This document shows, piece after piece, positions 13,236-22,626 of a DNA stretch of 37,725 nucleotides. The notes under the pieces are model-generated. The model did not search any database and had not been told where the DNA came from. It saw only the letters and a program-made list of their open reading frames with translations. Origin of the DNA: JAWLFI01 sp964627995 (GTDB lineage Bacteria; Bacteroidota; Bacteroidia; Chitinophagales; Saprospiraceae). The translations under genes and the position numbers were made by a program. Numbering within the stretch: the stretch's first letter is position 1; each line of letters begins with the position of its first letter. The stretch is from assembly GCA_964627995.1 (NCBI GenBank), contig CAZVLN010000021.1, forward strand, positions 1 through 37,725, written 5' to 3'.

Positions 13236-16187
13236 ATGACTTTTTTACGACTACTCATATTGATGGTTGGAATCCTTTTATGCGGTACAATTTCCGGACA
13301 GGAATTCCGACAAATGATTGAAGAGAATAACCATTCTCTTGCGGACATTCAAAAAGCAGCCGAGGCTCATTTCGACTCTGTAGGAACAGGAAGAGGCACG
13401 GGATATAAACAATATAAGCGCTGGGAGTACAACGCACAGCGTATGCAAACCGAGACGGGTATGCTCGTTTCAGAGGAGGCCTACGTCCAGGAGTGGTATA
13501 GTTGGCAGGCAGAGCGACTCTCTACAGCCAAATCAAGAACTGCTTTAGGAGATTTTTGGGAGGAACACGGCCCTAAATCCTGGAATGCAACCTCGGGATG
13601 GAATCCCGGAATAGGAAGAATCACTGGTGCTGACGTGAACCCAGAAGATCCTAAACATATTGTTATCGGAGCGCAAACCGGAGGCGTCTGGCATACCTTT
13701 TCCGGTGGTGAAGAATGGGAGCCTCTGTTGGATGACTTTTCAAATATGCAGATCTACTCAGTGGCCATTCACCCCATACAGCCGAATATTTACTTTTTCG
13801 GTTCTGGTGGAGGTCGATTCTATAAGTCCACAGACTTTGGAGCGACCTGGACACAATTGGGGTCGGTCGGCTCTTCATTAGTTAATAGAATACTTATACA
13901 TCCGGAACATCCGGACACGCTTTTTGCTGCTTCACAGCGGTCGGGTTTATTTCGCTCAGTCAATGGGGGCGAAAGTTGGACTCGTGCAGTGGATAACGAG
14001 GATTCAGGCTATGACTTTGAATTTCAGCCTGGGAATACGCAGACCGTTTATGCTTCCGGTAGAAGTATACATGTGTCTAGGGATGGAGGCTTTACTTTTA
14101 CTACAGTTGAAAATGATGAGCCCAAACTAGAAAATATGCGTGTGTTAACCCCCGATAGCTTGATCGGTGAATATATCTCTGCAGAAAATGCTTTTACCGA
14201 AGGTTATGTTCCTCTTCCTGAAGAGCCCGAAGAGTTTACTGCTGAGGTGGTCCTTTACAGAGATGAGGGTGACACCACTTATCTCGCGTGCACTCCGCCT
14301 ATAAATGCTGAGGGCTTACAGGGTAAAATTGCAATTATGCGCCGTGGAACGTGCAGATTTGAAGAAAAGGTTATTGCAGCTCAGGATGCCGGCGCATTTG
14401 CCGTAATCGTCGTCAATAGCGAAGATGGACTGTTAAATATGGCAGGTGAAGCCGCAGGTGTTTTTATTCCCGCTGTTATGGTCGAGCAATCTATAGGAGA
14501 AGCCATTATTCAATCCGTATTGCGCGGTGATTCCGTTGTTGTTCAGTTTCAAAAGCCCGTTTATGTGGTTTTTGGCGATGGTCCTAAAATGTTGGGTGTA
14601 TCCCCCGACGACCCTATGCGCCTTTATGCGGTGGAAGCTCAAAATAATGTGTTTGGCAATTTTTATCGCAGTGACGATGCCGGTGTTCAATTCAGAGCCC
14701 TTAACCAAAACGGAAAAAACTACTTTGGATATAGTACAGAGGGGGCGGATGACCGCGGACAGGCACCAAGGGACATGGCCATTGCTGTAAACCCTTATGA
14801 TGCAGACGAAGTTCACATTGCTGGAATCAACACCTGGTACTCCTTAAATGCCGGAACAACTTTTTTACCCTCTTCGGATTGGGTTCCAGGTAATGCTGCC
14901 AATAAAAATATAGGCTATTGTCACGCTGATGTAGATGACTTATTTTTCGTAGATAGTGTGATGTATTCCGTTACTGATGGTGGAATCTTTAAAACAAATC
15001 ATCCGAGTTTGGTCAATGCAAATTATTTTACCGATTTGAGTGCCGGGCTGGGAATTCGTCAATTTTACAAAATTGGAATATCACAAACCGAGCCGGCGCT
15101 TGTGTCTGGTGGCTCTCAAGATAATGGCACGTCATTATTAACCGCTGATGGCAGCTGGATTGACTGGTTGGGGGCTGATGGAATGGAGACGTTTATAGAT
15201 AAAAGTGACCCAAACCTCATCTATGGAACCTCCCAGTTTGGAACACCATATGTTACTTTTAATGGTGCTCAATCCTACATCGGCATCCCTAAACCGCTTG
15301 ACGGAACGGGACGCTGGGTCACACCTTTTGAGGCTGACCCCCAGGAAGAAAATGTGATTTACATCGCATATGAAAGTGTGTTTCGTTCAGAGAACAATGG
15401 CCAAAGCTGGACCGCTATTTCTCAAGAATTTCCTGCTAAACTCGACCAACTTAAGATTGCTCCCAGCAATTCGGACATTATGTTTGCCGCTCACGGAAGT
15501 GGACTGTACAAGACAGAGACGGGGTCCGGAGAGTGGGACCGAATTACAGGCTTTAACGGAAATATCAATTCCATAGCTATTCACCCCCGGGACCCCAACA
15601 AGGTTGCCATTGCAACTACCTCAGCTGAAAAAGTGTACCTCTCAGAAGACGGCGGGCAAAGCTGGCGATCCTTGAGATCCAACCTGCCTAATTTTTCCGC
15701 GCTGGCCCTATGCTGGCAAAACGATGACTTTGATGGCTTGTATCTCGGCATGAATTATGGGATATTTTTTATTGATAACACTCGAGATGAGTGGATTGCT
15801 TTTGATAACAACTTGCCGAACGTCATCATTAATGAATTAGAGATTAATGAAAAAGAGGAGCGTTTGTATGCAGCGACCTATGGTCGGGGGCTCTGGTCAT
15901 CGCCCATAGTCGGAGCGACCAGCAGCTCAGAGCAGGCAGATATTGTAAGGTCTGTGGCTGTATTTCCCAACCCTGCCCGTTCGCATATTACCTTGCAAAT
16001 GGACCAACCTCATCCTGCGGGTAGTGCTGTGCGACTTTTCAATAACCAGGGGCGCCCCGTCCGATACATTGAAAATCTACGATCATCGCAAATCAAGCTA
16101 TATCTAGGTCAGCTGCCACGCGGTACATATTATCTCCAAGTGAGTAATCCCTATGGGCAGGTAGTCAAAAAAGTTGTCATTCAGTAG
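13236..16187 (+). CDS. Secreted beta-propeller protein with PA domain and T9SS sorting domain
   Basis: A 983-residue exported protein. A signal peptide (MTFLRLLILMVGILLCGTISG, cleaved before Q) opens it. Asp-box/BNR (VPS10-sortilin-like) repeats follow, seen as STDFGATW (about 197), SVNGGESW (about 241), SRDGGFTF (about 281), SENNGQSW (about 718) and SEDGGQSW (about 803). This points to a large beta-propeller. Between repeats, at about residues 320-450, sits a protease-associated (PA) domain with MRRGTCRFEEKVIAAQDAGA. The C-terminus (about 907-983, FPNPARSHITLQ to GQVVKKVVIQ) is a type A T9SS sorting signal, so the protein should cross the outer membrane by type IX secretion and be attached or released. 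No catalytic motif is seen. Binding of glycans or proteins is a reasonable guess only. It is monocistronic and convergent with the epimerase gene. Confidence 0.88.
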   Translation: MTFLRLLILMVGILLCGTISGQEFRQMIEENNHSLADIQKAAEAHFDSVGTGRGTGYKQYKRWEYNAQRMQTETGMLVSEEAYVQEWYSWQAERLSTAKSRTALGDFWEEHGPKSWNATSGWNPGIGRITGADVNPEDPKHIVIGAQTGGVWHTFSGGEEWEPLLDDFSNMQIYSVAIHPIQPNIYFFGSGGGRFYKSTDFGATWTQLGSVGSSLVNRILIHPEHPDTLFAASQRSGLFRSVNGGESWTRAVDNEDSGYDFEFQPGNTQTVYASGRSIHVSRDGGFTFTTVENDEPKLENMRVLTPDSLIGEYISAENAFTEGYVPLPEEPEEFTAEVVLYRDEGDTTYLACTPPINAEGLQGKIAIMRRGTCRFEEKVIAAQDAGAFAVIVVNSEDGLLNMAGEAAGVFIPAVMVEQSIGEAIIQSVLRGDSVVVQFQKPVYVVFGDGPKMLGVSPDDPMRLYAVEAQNNVFGNFYRSDDAGVQFRALNQNGKNYFGYSTEGADDRGQAPRDMAIAVNPYDADEVHIAGINTWYSLNAGTTFLPSSDWVPGNAANKNIGYCHADVDDLFFVDSVMYSVTDGGIFKTNHPSLVNANYFTDLSAGLGIRQFYKIGISQTEPALVSGGSQDNGTSLLTADGSWIDWLGADGMETFIDKSDPNLIYGTSQFGTPYVTFNGAQSYIGIPKPLDGTGRWVTPFEADPQEENVIYIAYESVFRSENNGQSWTAISQEFPAKLDQLKIAPSNSDIMFAAHGSGLYKTETGSGEWDRITGFNGNINSIAIHPRDPNKVAIATTSAEKVYLSEDGGQSWRSLRSNLPNFSALALCWQNDDFDGLYLGMNYGIFFIDNTRDEWIAFDNNLPNVIINELEINEKEERLYAATYGRGLWSSPIVGATSSSEQADIVRSVAVFPNPARSHITLQMDQPHPAGSAVRLFNNQGRPVRYIENLRSSQIKLYLGQLPRGTYYLQVSNPYGQVVKKVVIQ

Positions 16188-16212
16188 GCCATATCTTTTT
16201 GTAGCCTGACTT

Positions 16213-17184
16213 TTAGACGCTGAGTTTTCCCGACTCTATTTGACGTTTATACCAATAATAGACTTCTTCTAAGCCCTGGCGGAAATGGACCTTTGGTCGA
16301 TAACCCAGGCCGTCCTTTATTTTTGTTATATCTGCAAAAGAATGAGGTACATCTCCAGGCCTTAAGGGACCATATTTGGGCTGTATAGATTTCCCGGATA
16401 TTTTTTGAAGGTAGTCGACCATTTCGTTTAAACTGATTTGATCACCACAAGCCACATTATATACTTCGTTCAGTCCTTCAGACCGATCCGTGAAAAGTGC
16501 TAATTCATTGGCATGGATCGCATTGGCAATATTTGTAAAATCTCGGCTGTGATTTCCATCCCCATTTATCGTAGGTCTTATTCCCTGAATAAATGCTTTA
16601 CAAAAAATGGGAATTACTGCAGCGTAGGGATTGTTGGGGTTCTGGTAGGGACCAAAAATATTGAAGTACCGCAACCCAATATAGTCCAAACCATAAGTGA
16701 GTTTAAACACATGTGCATATTGCTCAGCAGCGGCCTTGCTCACGGCATAGGGAGAAAGAGGGGCTCCAATGTTTTCTTCAACTTTAGGCAATGCTTGACT
16801 GTCCCCATAGGTTGAAGAGGAAAAGGCCAGGACTATTCGATCTATCCCGGAGGCTTGCGCAGCGTGGAGTATGTTGACGGTTCCACCCACGTTCACTGCA
16901 TTAGTGTCCATGGGGGATTTAATGGATCTGGGAACAGAGCCCAAAGCAGCATGATGGGTAATCCTATCTATCCCCTTCATGGCCTCTATACAGGTTTTAT
17001 AATCCCGAATATCTCCGCGTATAAATTCATAGCCCGGCATATCCCGTAAGCGATCAACATTTTCGATATAGCCATTCGAAAGGTCATCCAATACTCGAAC
17101 CCTCTGCACTTCAGGGTGTTTTAGGAAATGCTCTGCTAAGTTCGATCCAATAAATCCAGCCCCTCCAGTGATTAAAATATTCAT
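16213..17184 (-). CDS. UDP-N-acetylhexosamine 4-epimerase (WbpP/TviC-like)
   Basis: A 323-residue extended SDR that interconverts 4-epimers of UDP-sugars. The NAD motif GGAGFIGSNLAE lies at residues 7-18. DDLSNGY, HHAALGSVPRSI and the active-site SSSTYGD followed by SPYAVSKAAAEQYA give the Ser/Tyr/Lys set. LRYFNIFGPYQNPNNPYAAVIP is typical of the WbpP/TviC/Gne group acting on N-acetylated sugars or their uronic acids. With the TviB-like dehydrogenase at 28999-30312, UDP-GlcNAc would become UDP-GlcNAcA and then UDP-GalNAcA. It is the last gene of the - strand exopolysaccharide locus but is separated from wzc by a structured element, so it may be transcribed separately. It faces the T9SS protein gene with only 25 bases between stops. 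Confidence 0.87.
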   Translation of the reverse strand: MNILITGGAGFIGSNLAEHFLKHPEVQRVRVLDDLSNGYIENVDRLRDMPGYEFIRGDIRDYKTCIEAMKGIDRITHHAALGSVPRSIKSPMDTNAVNVGGTVNILHAAQASGIDRIVLAFSSSTYGDSQALPKVEENIGAPLSPYAVSKAAAEQYAHVFKLTYGLDYIGLRYFNIFGPYQNPNNPYAAVIPIFCKAFIQGIRPTINGDGNHSRDFTNIANAIHANELALFTDRSEGLNEVYNVACGDQISLNEMVDYLQKISGKSIQPKYGPLRPGDVPHSFADITKIKDGLGYRPKVHFRQGLEEVYYWYKRQIESGKLSV

Positions 17185-17278
17185 AAATTCAAAAAATTAG
17201 CCCTGCAATAATACGCATAATAGATTGGTTCAATTGTTCTTCCATGGGGTCAATACTTCCTTTACCTTTCAAGTGTCT

Positions 17279-17456
17279 GCGTCAGGGATAGAAGGTGATG
17301 CGCTTTTGAGCGCATGTCCGGCTTTATCTAATATCTATAGATTCAAAGGAAAAGTATACAGCGCAAAATATCGAAGGAATCTAAGCAAAGAAAACTTGCC
17401 GGACGGAACCACCGCATAGCCCGGCCCTGGCGTCATCGCCGGGGAGACGCCCAAAA
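17279..17456 (-). ncRNA. Structured intergenic element, copy A
   Basis: Read on the - strand, it opens TTTTGGGCGTC at 17456 and closes CTATCCCTGACGC at 17279. Helices: P1 GCGTC/GACGC (17446-17450 with 17279-17283); P2 GGCG-ATGA-CGCC (17429-17440), extended by CCC/GGG; P3 GTCCGGC/GCCGGAC (17398-17404 with 17316-17322); P4 ATGCGCT-CAAA-AGCGCAT (17298-17315). The conserved single-stranded core AGGGCCGGGCTATGC lies between P2 and P3. Copies B and C keep the same plan with different helix sequences. This copy has a loop of about 75 bases, AT-rich, inside P3. It starts 4 bases beyond the wzc stop. It resembles the structured Flavo-1-type elements of Bacteroidota as I remember them, which I could not confirm. 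Confidence 0.5.
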
Positions 17457-17460
17457 TGCA

Positions 17461-19770
17461 TTAATTATAATATCCTTTATTGTATTTTCCATACCCATAT
17501 TTATATCGTCCGTACCCGTAAAAACTACCCTCTTTAATACCGTTGAAGACAATGGCGTAATTTTTCAATTGATAATCTTTTCGCTCATCCGTTAAACTAC
17601 TCAGCGCCTTTTTTTGAGAAAATCCATGTTTGACCACAAACAAAGACGCATCGGCCAGGTCTTTAATCCCGCGCGTATCCGCGACCAGGCCAACAGGAGC
17701 CGTATCCCAAATAATAATATCATAGAGATCCCTGAGTTCCCCGATTAGATCCTCGAACCGGTCACTTAAAAGAAGCTCGGCAGGGTTGGGAGGAACGGCA
17801 CCGCTTAGAATATAATGGAGGTTTGGCTGCTGCTCGTGCTCATGGGTGATTTCAGAGAGACTGGCTTTATTCATTATATAGGAGGTGACGCCAGGCTGGT
17901 TCATTGAAGCTTTGAAATATGTGTGGAGCTTTGGCTTTCTTAGATCAAGGCCAAGGATGACAACTTTTTTACCTGTGATAGCTAGGGACTGAGCTAAGTT
18001 AGCTGCGACAAAGGTTTTACCTTCTCCAGACTCGTAAGAAGTAACCAATACATTCGGCGTAATTTGAGTAGGAATAAGAAATGATAAGTTTGTACGCAAC
18101 AGCCGAAACATCTCTGCAGATTGCGATTTGCCATCACCAATCAATTGATCTTTTGCAGACGCAGTCTCGAGAATTTCACCAACGATTGGCGCACTTACCC
18201 CTGACTTTATATCTTCGCGACTTTTAATTCTAGTATTAAATAGTTCAAGGAGAAGGATAATTCCCAATGGAATGGTTACTCCTAATGAAAAGGCAATGGC
18301 ATATACTTGGGTCGGCTTTGGAGAAACTGGACTTGCATTCATCCGGGGCCAGTCCACGACTCGCACATTGTTTGTTGCCATAGAAATCGATAAAGCAATC
18401 TCTTCCCGTTTTTGAAGCAAGTATAAATACAGGGATTCCTTTATTTCTCGCTGTCGGACAATCTCGAGTAGTTCGCGTTCCTTTTGGGGGATGGTTCGAA
18501 ATTCTCCTTCCAATTCTTCGCTTCGGTATTCTGCTGCGCGAATCGTAAGGTCGATTTCTTTATAGGCTCGGTCAATATTTGTGAAAATATTTTCTTTTAA
18601 CGAATTGAGCTGAGATTTGGCTCGCTCGATAATGGGATTCTCCGGTCCGGCACCTATGCGCATCTGATTTAATTGAAGGACTTTTTTATTGTACTGCTCG
18701 ATGAGTTGAGTGAGTCTTTCATTTTCAGGGGACAGGGAGCCTGGCAGCAATTGAAAAGGCTTTTCTGGATCGCTCAATAAGGCTTCGAGTTCCTGGATGA
18801 TATCCTTCTGGACTTCCAAGCGTCTCTTCTGTGATTCTGCCTCCACGAGTTGCGAGCTGATTTCTGCAATAGCTTCTCCCGCCTCGCCTGCAATTTTATT
18901 TTGTTTTTTGAATGACTCAATGGTTTGTTCAACTAAGCCCAGCTCATCCGTTAGCAACCGAATGCGGTCTTCGATAAAGCCCAGAGTTCGCTCATAGCCC
19001 TCGTTTTTTTCTTTCAGTGAGCGGCTTGCATATATTTCGATCACCTTATCAAGAATATCCCTACTTTTTTGGGGCATATTTGTTTCAATGCTAAGATTGA
19101 GTAAGGTTGCCCAGTCCGATTCACGCTTGACATTAAGTGCACTAGAATAACTGGATGCTGCGGCCTCCGGTGCGCGAACATTCAGGGTAAAAACCTCGCC
19201 TGGTGCTTCAAATTGACTCCGATTGGTCAAAACTAGAAAGCCCTGATCGATAGGAATTCTTTGGTTAAAAGAGTATGTGGGTCCCGGCTCCTCTTCAGAC
19301 TGAGATAACTTAAATTGTGTAGTAGAAAGGGAAGTGAAATAAAAAGTCCCTTTCAACGTGGCGGTATCTACCTGACCAATCACTTTCGAGTAGTCTTCGG
19401 TAGTTTTAATTGTACCGGATTTATACCACTCATACTGTAAATCAAGATCTTTGACGACTGCCGTCATGAGATCTCGAGATTTCAAAATGGCTATCTCATT
19501 GAGTACATTTTTGTCTGTATTCATAAGGCCTAGATCCTGAAAGATCATTTCTTCTGAAACCATTCCTCCAGATCGATTGTCCTTGATATAAATTTTGGCT
19601 GATGAGCTGTAGGTAGGTTGGGTGTAACGCAAATACAAATAGCCGGCAGCCAGAAAAATAAAGATCGCACTTAAAAACCAAAACTTGTAGTACCAGACTT
19701 TAAGAAGAAGTTCTTTCACGTCCAGTTCATCTGAGTTAGAGTCGTTAAAATATTCAGCTGGTGGATTCAA
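17461..19770 (-). CDS. Wzc-like polysaccharide co-polymerase/tyrosine autokinase
   Basis: A 769-residue inner-membrane protein controlling polymer length and export. It has a Wzz/GumC-type N-terminus with a transmembrane helix near 31-50, a long periplasmic coiled-coil part (about 230-440), and a second helix near 487-510 preceded by the Pro-rich ASPVSPKPTQ. The cytoplasmic BY-kinase follows: Walker A SYESGEGKTFVA (about 578-589), Walker A' VVILGLDLRKP (about 603-613) and Walker B DIIIWDTAP (about 684-692). In Walker A' the first Asp of the usual D-x-D is Gly, which I recall as common in this phylum. The tail has eight Tyr in its last 19 residues, the autophosphorylation cluster. The Wza-like and CpsB-like partner genes lie immediately upstream in the same operon. 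Confidence 0.94.
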   Translation of the reverse strand: MNPPAEYFNDSNSDELDVKELLLKVWYYKFWFLSAIFIFLAAGYLYLRYTQPTYSSSAKIYIKDNRSGGMVSEEMIFQDLGLMNTDKNVLNEIAILKSRDLMTAVVKDLDLQYEWYKSGTIKTTEDYSKVIGQVDTATLKGTFYFTSLSTTQFKLSQSEEEPGPTYSFNQRIPIDQGFLVLTNRSQFEAPGEVFTLNVRAPEAAASSYSSALNVKRESDWATLLNLSIETNMPQKSRDILDKVIEIYASRSLKEKNEGYERTLGFIEDRIRLLTDELGLVEQTIESFKKQNKIAGEAGEAIAEISSQLVEAESQKRRLEVQKDIIQELEALLSDPEKPFQLLPGSLSPENERLTQLIEQYNKKVLQLNQMRIGAGPENPIIERAKSQLNSLKENIFTNIDRAYKEIDLTIRAAEYRSEELEGEFRTIPQKERELLEIVRQREIKESLYLYLLQKREEIALSISMATNNVRVVDWPRMNASPVSPKPTQVYAIAFSLGVTIPLGIILLLELFNTRIKSREDIKSGVSAPIVGEILETASAKDQLIGDGKSQSAEMFRLLRTNLSFLIPTQITPNVLVTSYESGEGKTFVAANLAQSLAITGKKVVILGLDLRKPKLHTYFKASMNQPGVTSYIMNKASLSEITHEHEQQPNLHYILSGAVPPNPAELLLSDRFEDLIGELRDLYDIIIWDTAPVGLVADTRGIKDLADASLFVVKHGFSQKKALSSLTDERKDYQLKNYAIVFNGIKEGSFYGYGRYKYGYGKYNKGYYN

Positions 19771-19803
19771 AAGAGTAGATTCATAAGGTTGAAAAAAAGT
19801 GGT

Positions 19804-20628
19804 TTAAATACCTCCTGATACTGCAAGTATTGTAATAACGAGAGATACCACAGAACTGACGCCACCAACAATGCTAAATACAGCGCGAGCCTCATTGGAC
19901 AAAATACCTGCTTTTTCACGCAGGGGTTCTACATATATAATATCTCCCTGCTGTAAGTAATAATATGGCGAGAAAAAGACATCGGTCGAAAGCATATTCA
20001 AGCGAGCAAAACTGCGTGTTCCTGCCACCTCTCGAATGACTAAAACATTTCCGCGATTTGATAGCTCGGTAAAGTCGCCTGCCATGCCTATGGCCTCAAC
20101 TACATTAAGCGATTCTTCTGGAACGGTTACTGGGCCCGGTCGTCGCACCTCACCAGTTACTGTTATGCGAAAATTCAATACTCTAACCTTTACAACCACG
20201 TCATTGATCGATGGGGTAAGCAAATATGTTAAGGTATCAGTAACTTCTTGTGTGGATAATCCACTCACTTGAATTTTTCCGAATTTGGGGAATAGGATAT
20301 TTCCTTTTTTAGTTACGAGATAGGTCATAGGACCCGTAACATCTCCACCTCTCGCCATTTGCGCTCCTGCCATTCCACCGGATCCCGAGGGCATCATGGG
20401 GTTGTAAGGAGCCGCAAGTTCCATATTGGAAGAAGTGACCTGGATTTGTAGAATATCATCGGGCTGCACAGTGAATTGGGGTGGAGCATCAACATCAATA
20501 TTTCCTATGGGAAGGGGTGGGCCTTGTTGATAATTCACTAATTGGTCAAATTTTACACAGGAGGTCATCGATAAGGCCAAAACCAATAGTAGAGAAAGAC
20601 TAATAAGTTTATGAGGTACGATGGACAT
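19804..20628 (-). CDS. Wza-like polysaccharide export outer-membrane lipoprotein
   Basis: A 274-residue lipoprotein of the polysaccharide export family, forming the outer-membrane exit pore with the Wzc-like partner. The signal peptide ends in the lipobox SMTSC, with the lipidated Cys at residue 24. The export domain follows (DAPPQFTVQPDDILQIQVTS, then KKGNILFPKFGKIQVSGLS). One SLBB domain comes next (ITVTGEVRRPGPVTVPEE), and QQGDIIYVEPLREK precedes a hydrophobic C-terminal segment (about 248-272) that could anchor or form the pore helix. The polar region around 75-95 is Gly/Met-rich. The start overlaps the end of the phosphatase gene by 20 bases, and wzc begins 33 bases after the stop, so the three are one operon. 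Confidence 0.92.
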   Translation of the reverse strand: MSIVPHKLISLSLLLVLALSMTSCVKFDQLVNYQQGPPLPIGNIDVDAPPQFTVQPDDILQIQVTSSNMELAAPYNPMMPSGSGGMAGAQMARGGDVTGPMTYLVTKKGNILFPKFGKIQVSGLSTQEVTDTLTYLLTPSINDVVVKVRVLNFRITVTGEVRRPGPVTVPEESLNVVEAIGMAGDFTELSNRGNVLVIREVAGTRSFARLNMLSTDVFFSPYYYLQQGDIIYVEPLREKAGILSNEARAVFSIVGGVSSVVSLVITILAVSGGI

Positions 20629-21358
20629 TATTTTTGTATTGAATCATGTTTAACTTCGAAGGCCATTTTTTTGGTAACTGGGCACTAATATCATTTAAAT
20701 CTTCAACGCTGTGCGCATCAGATGCAATCCAGCTGTACGCCTCTCGCTGCAATAGTTTATAGGCTAACCCCTTAACTTCAGCGCCATACTTTCCAATGAG
20801 TGAACTCAGGTTTAGCTGGAATTCTACACCTCGGTCTCGTAAGGTATCAAAATTTTTTAAATCTTTTTGCCAATATAAGTACCTTTCAGCATGTGCTAAA
20901 ATGGGTGTATACCCTTTTAGTTGGGCGTCGAAAAAATATTGTGACCAATTTAAAGGGGGGCGGAAGAAAGGTAGTTCAATAAGTATCCGCTTTCCGCGCA
21001 TGCTTAGCAAGGTGCCTGCCTCCAGATGAGATTGAAATAAAGCATCTGTTTGGTATTCCGCTGCCAATTCAAGTTGAATCGGAATACCCCGGGCCGATAT
21101 TTCATCTTGCAGATCGGTATATACCATTTTTAAGGTTTCAGGACTGTTGGGATAATACGTTTCGTTGATATGGGGAGTAGTAACAATGTGCGTCCATCCC
21201 ATCTTAACATAGGCATTCAGCATATCTAAGCTATCACTCAAATCCTTTGCCCCATCATCGACTCCCGGCAGCAAGTGATTATGCATATCTAGCTGTATGA
21301 AGCTCAGGGATTTTTTAGGTGAATATTTGTTGTTAAAAAAGGAAAACACTACATCCAA
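20609..21358 (-). CDS. CpsB/CapC-family PHP-type tyrosine-protein phosphatase
   Basis: A 249-residue metal-dependent phosphatase of the PHP superfamily. The metal-binding DMHNHLLPGVDDGAKD (about residues 24-39), TTPHINETYYP, LAHAERYLYW and IASDAHS contain the expected His/Asp ligands. CpsB/YwqE enzymes remove phosphate from the tyrosine-rich tail of the cognate kinase, here the Wzc-like protein two genes downstream, and so set capsule length and amount. Length is normal for the family. It lies 2 bases after cysN and overlaps the Wza-like gene, which ties the sulfate-activation genes to the export genes in one transcription unit. Confidence 0.92.
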   Translation of the reverse strand: MDVVFSFFNNKYSPKKSLSFIQLDMHNHLLPGVDDGAKDLSDSLDMLNAYVKMGWTHIVTTPHINETYYPNSPETLKMVYTDLQDEISARGIPIQLELAAEYQTDALFQSHLEAGTLLSMRGKRILIELPFFRPPLNWSQYFFDAQLKGYTPILAHAERYLYWQKDLKNFDTLRDRGVEFQLNLSSLIGKYGAEVKGLAYKLLQREAYSWIASDAHSVEDLNDISAQLPKKWPSKLNMIQYKNNVHRTS

Positions 21359-21360
21359 AT

Positions 21361-22626
21361 TTATATGATCATACCGGCGCCTACGGTCTCGTTAGTATTC
21401 TCATCGATTAAGATCAAACTCCCCGTCAACCGGTTATTCCGATATGGATCGGCGAATAGAGGTTTTGTTGTTCGGATTTGAATCCGTGCGATATCGTTCA
21501 TGCCTATTGTTGGCTGGTCCAGTTCGCGATGCAAGGTGTTGATATCCATTCGATATTGTATATTTTTCACAATACATCTTACTTCATCCTGCGTCGAATG
21601 CATAACGGCATACTTCCCTCGTTCCTTTAGCGGTTGTTTTGAGAACCAACATATCATTAAATCAATATCCTGAGAAGTTTTAGGTTGATTTTGCGGGCGG
21701 ACAATCATATCACCTCGGCCTAAGTCCAAATCATCCTCTAGCAAAAGTGTAACTGACATTGGTGGAAAAGCTTCTTTTAATGGTCCGTCGTAAGAATGAA
21801 TCCCTTTTATTTTTGAGGTAAAGCCAGAGGGAAGCAGCATGACCTCGTCACCTACCTTAAATATTCCTCCGGCGACTCGTCCGCCATAACCTCTAAAGTC
21901 ATGAAATTCATCCGTATTTGGTCTCACCACATACTGAACCGGAAAACGTGCATCAATAAAGTTAAAGTCACTACCAATATGTACATTTTCCAAATAGTAT
22001 ATGAGCGTAGGCCCTTCATACCATGGGGTATACTTTGAGCGCTCAACCACATTGTCGCCATTTAGTGCAGAAATTGGAATGAAGTGAATGTCTTTGGCCT
22101 CCAACTTAGACGCAAACGATTCAAACTCTTCCTTGATTCCATCATATACCTCCTGGGAGAAATCAACTAAGTCCATTTTATTAATACATACGACTAAATG
22201 TGGAATCTGAAGAAGGGATGCAATAATAGCGTGGCGGCGTGTCTGCTCAACTACTCCTTTTCGAGCATCAATTAAGATTAATGCGACATTTGCTGTTGAC
22301 GCACCTGTTACCATGTTGCGCGTATATTGAATGTGTCCGGGCGTGTCGGCAATGATAAATTTCCGCTTTGGTGTTGAAAAATACCGGTAGGCTACATCTA
22401 TCGTTATGCCCTGCTCGCGTTCGGACTTGAGACCATCTGTTAATAGAGCCAGGTTGACACCCTCTTCTCCACGACGTTCACTTGTGGTTTTTACTTGATC
22501 GTATTGATCTTGAAATATTGCTTTACTATCATAAAGTAATCGACCTATAAGCGTAGACTTACCATCGTCCACGCTACCAGCAGTAGTAAATCGCAAGAGT
22601 TCTGTTCTTATTTCTTTAGTGTCCAT
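21361..22626 (-). CDS. cysN: Sulfate adenylyltransferase subunit 1 (GTPase)
   Basis: A 421-residue GTP-hydrolysing subunit of ATP sulfurylase; with CysD it forms APS from ATP and sulfate. The translation-factor GTPase motifs are intact: G1 GSVDDGKST (about 17-25), REQGITIDVAYRYF, G3 DTPGHIQYTRN and G4 NKMDLV. Beta-barrel domains follow and the protein ends without a fused APS kinase; cysC is a separate gene here. Its start overlaps the flippase stop by 19 bases, so it is translated from the same message, but it is separated from cysD by the flippase. That arrangement inside an export operon suggests activated sulfate for polysaccharide sulfation rather than assimilation. Confidence 0.94.
   Translation of the reverse strand: MDTKEIRTELLRFTTAGSVDDGKSTLIGRLLYDSKAIFQDQYDQVKTTSERRGEEGVNLALLTDGLKSEREQGITIDVAYRYFSTPKRKFIIADTPGHIQYTRNMVTGASTANVALILIDARKGVVEQTRRHAIIASLLQIPHLVVCINKMDLVDFSQEVYDGIKEEFESFASKLEAKDIHFIPISALNGDNVVERSKYTPWYEGPTLIYYLENVHIGSDFNFIDARFPVQYVVRPNTDEFHDFRGYGGRVAGGIFKVGDEVMLLPSGFTSKIKGIHSYDGPLKEAFPPMSVTLLLEDDLDLGRGDMIVRPQNQPKTSQDIDLMICWFSKQPLKERGKYAVMHSTQDEVRCIVKNIQYRMDINTLHRELDQPTIGMNDIARIQIRTTKPLFADPYRNNRLTGSLILIDENTNETVGAGMII

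Noticed and set aside
17225..17419. 64-codon + strand frame downstream of wzc
   Set aside because: It lies across structured element A, whose helices explain the sequence; no protein family recognised.
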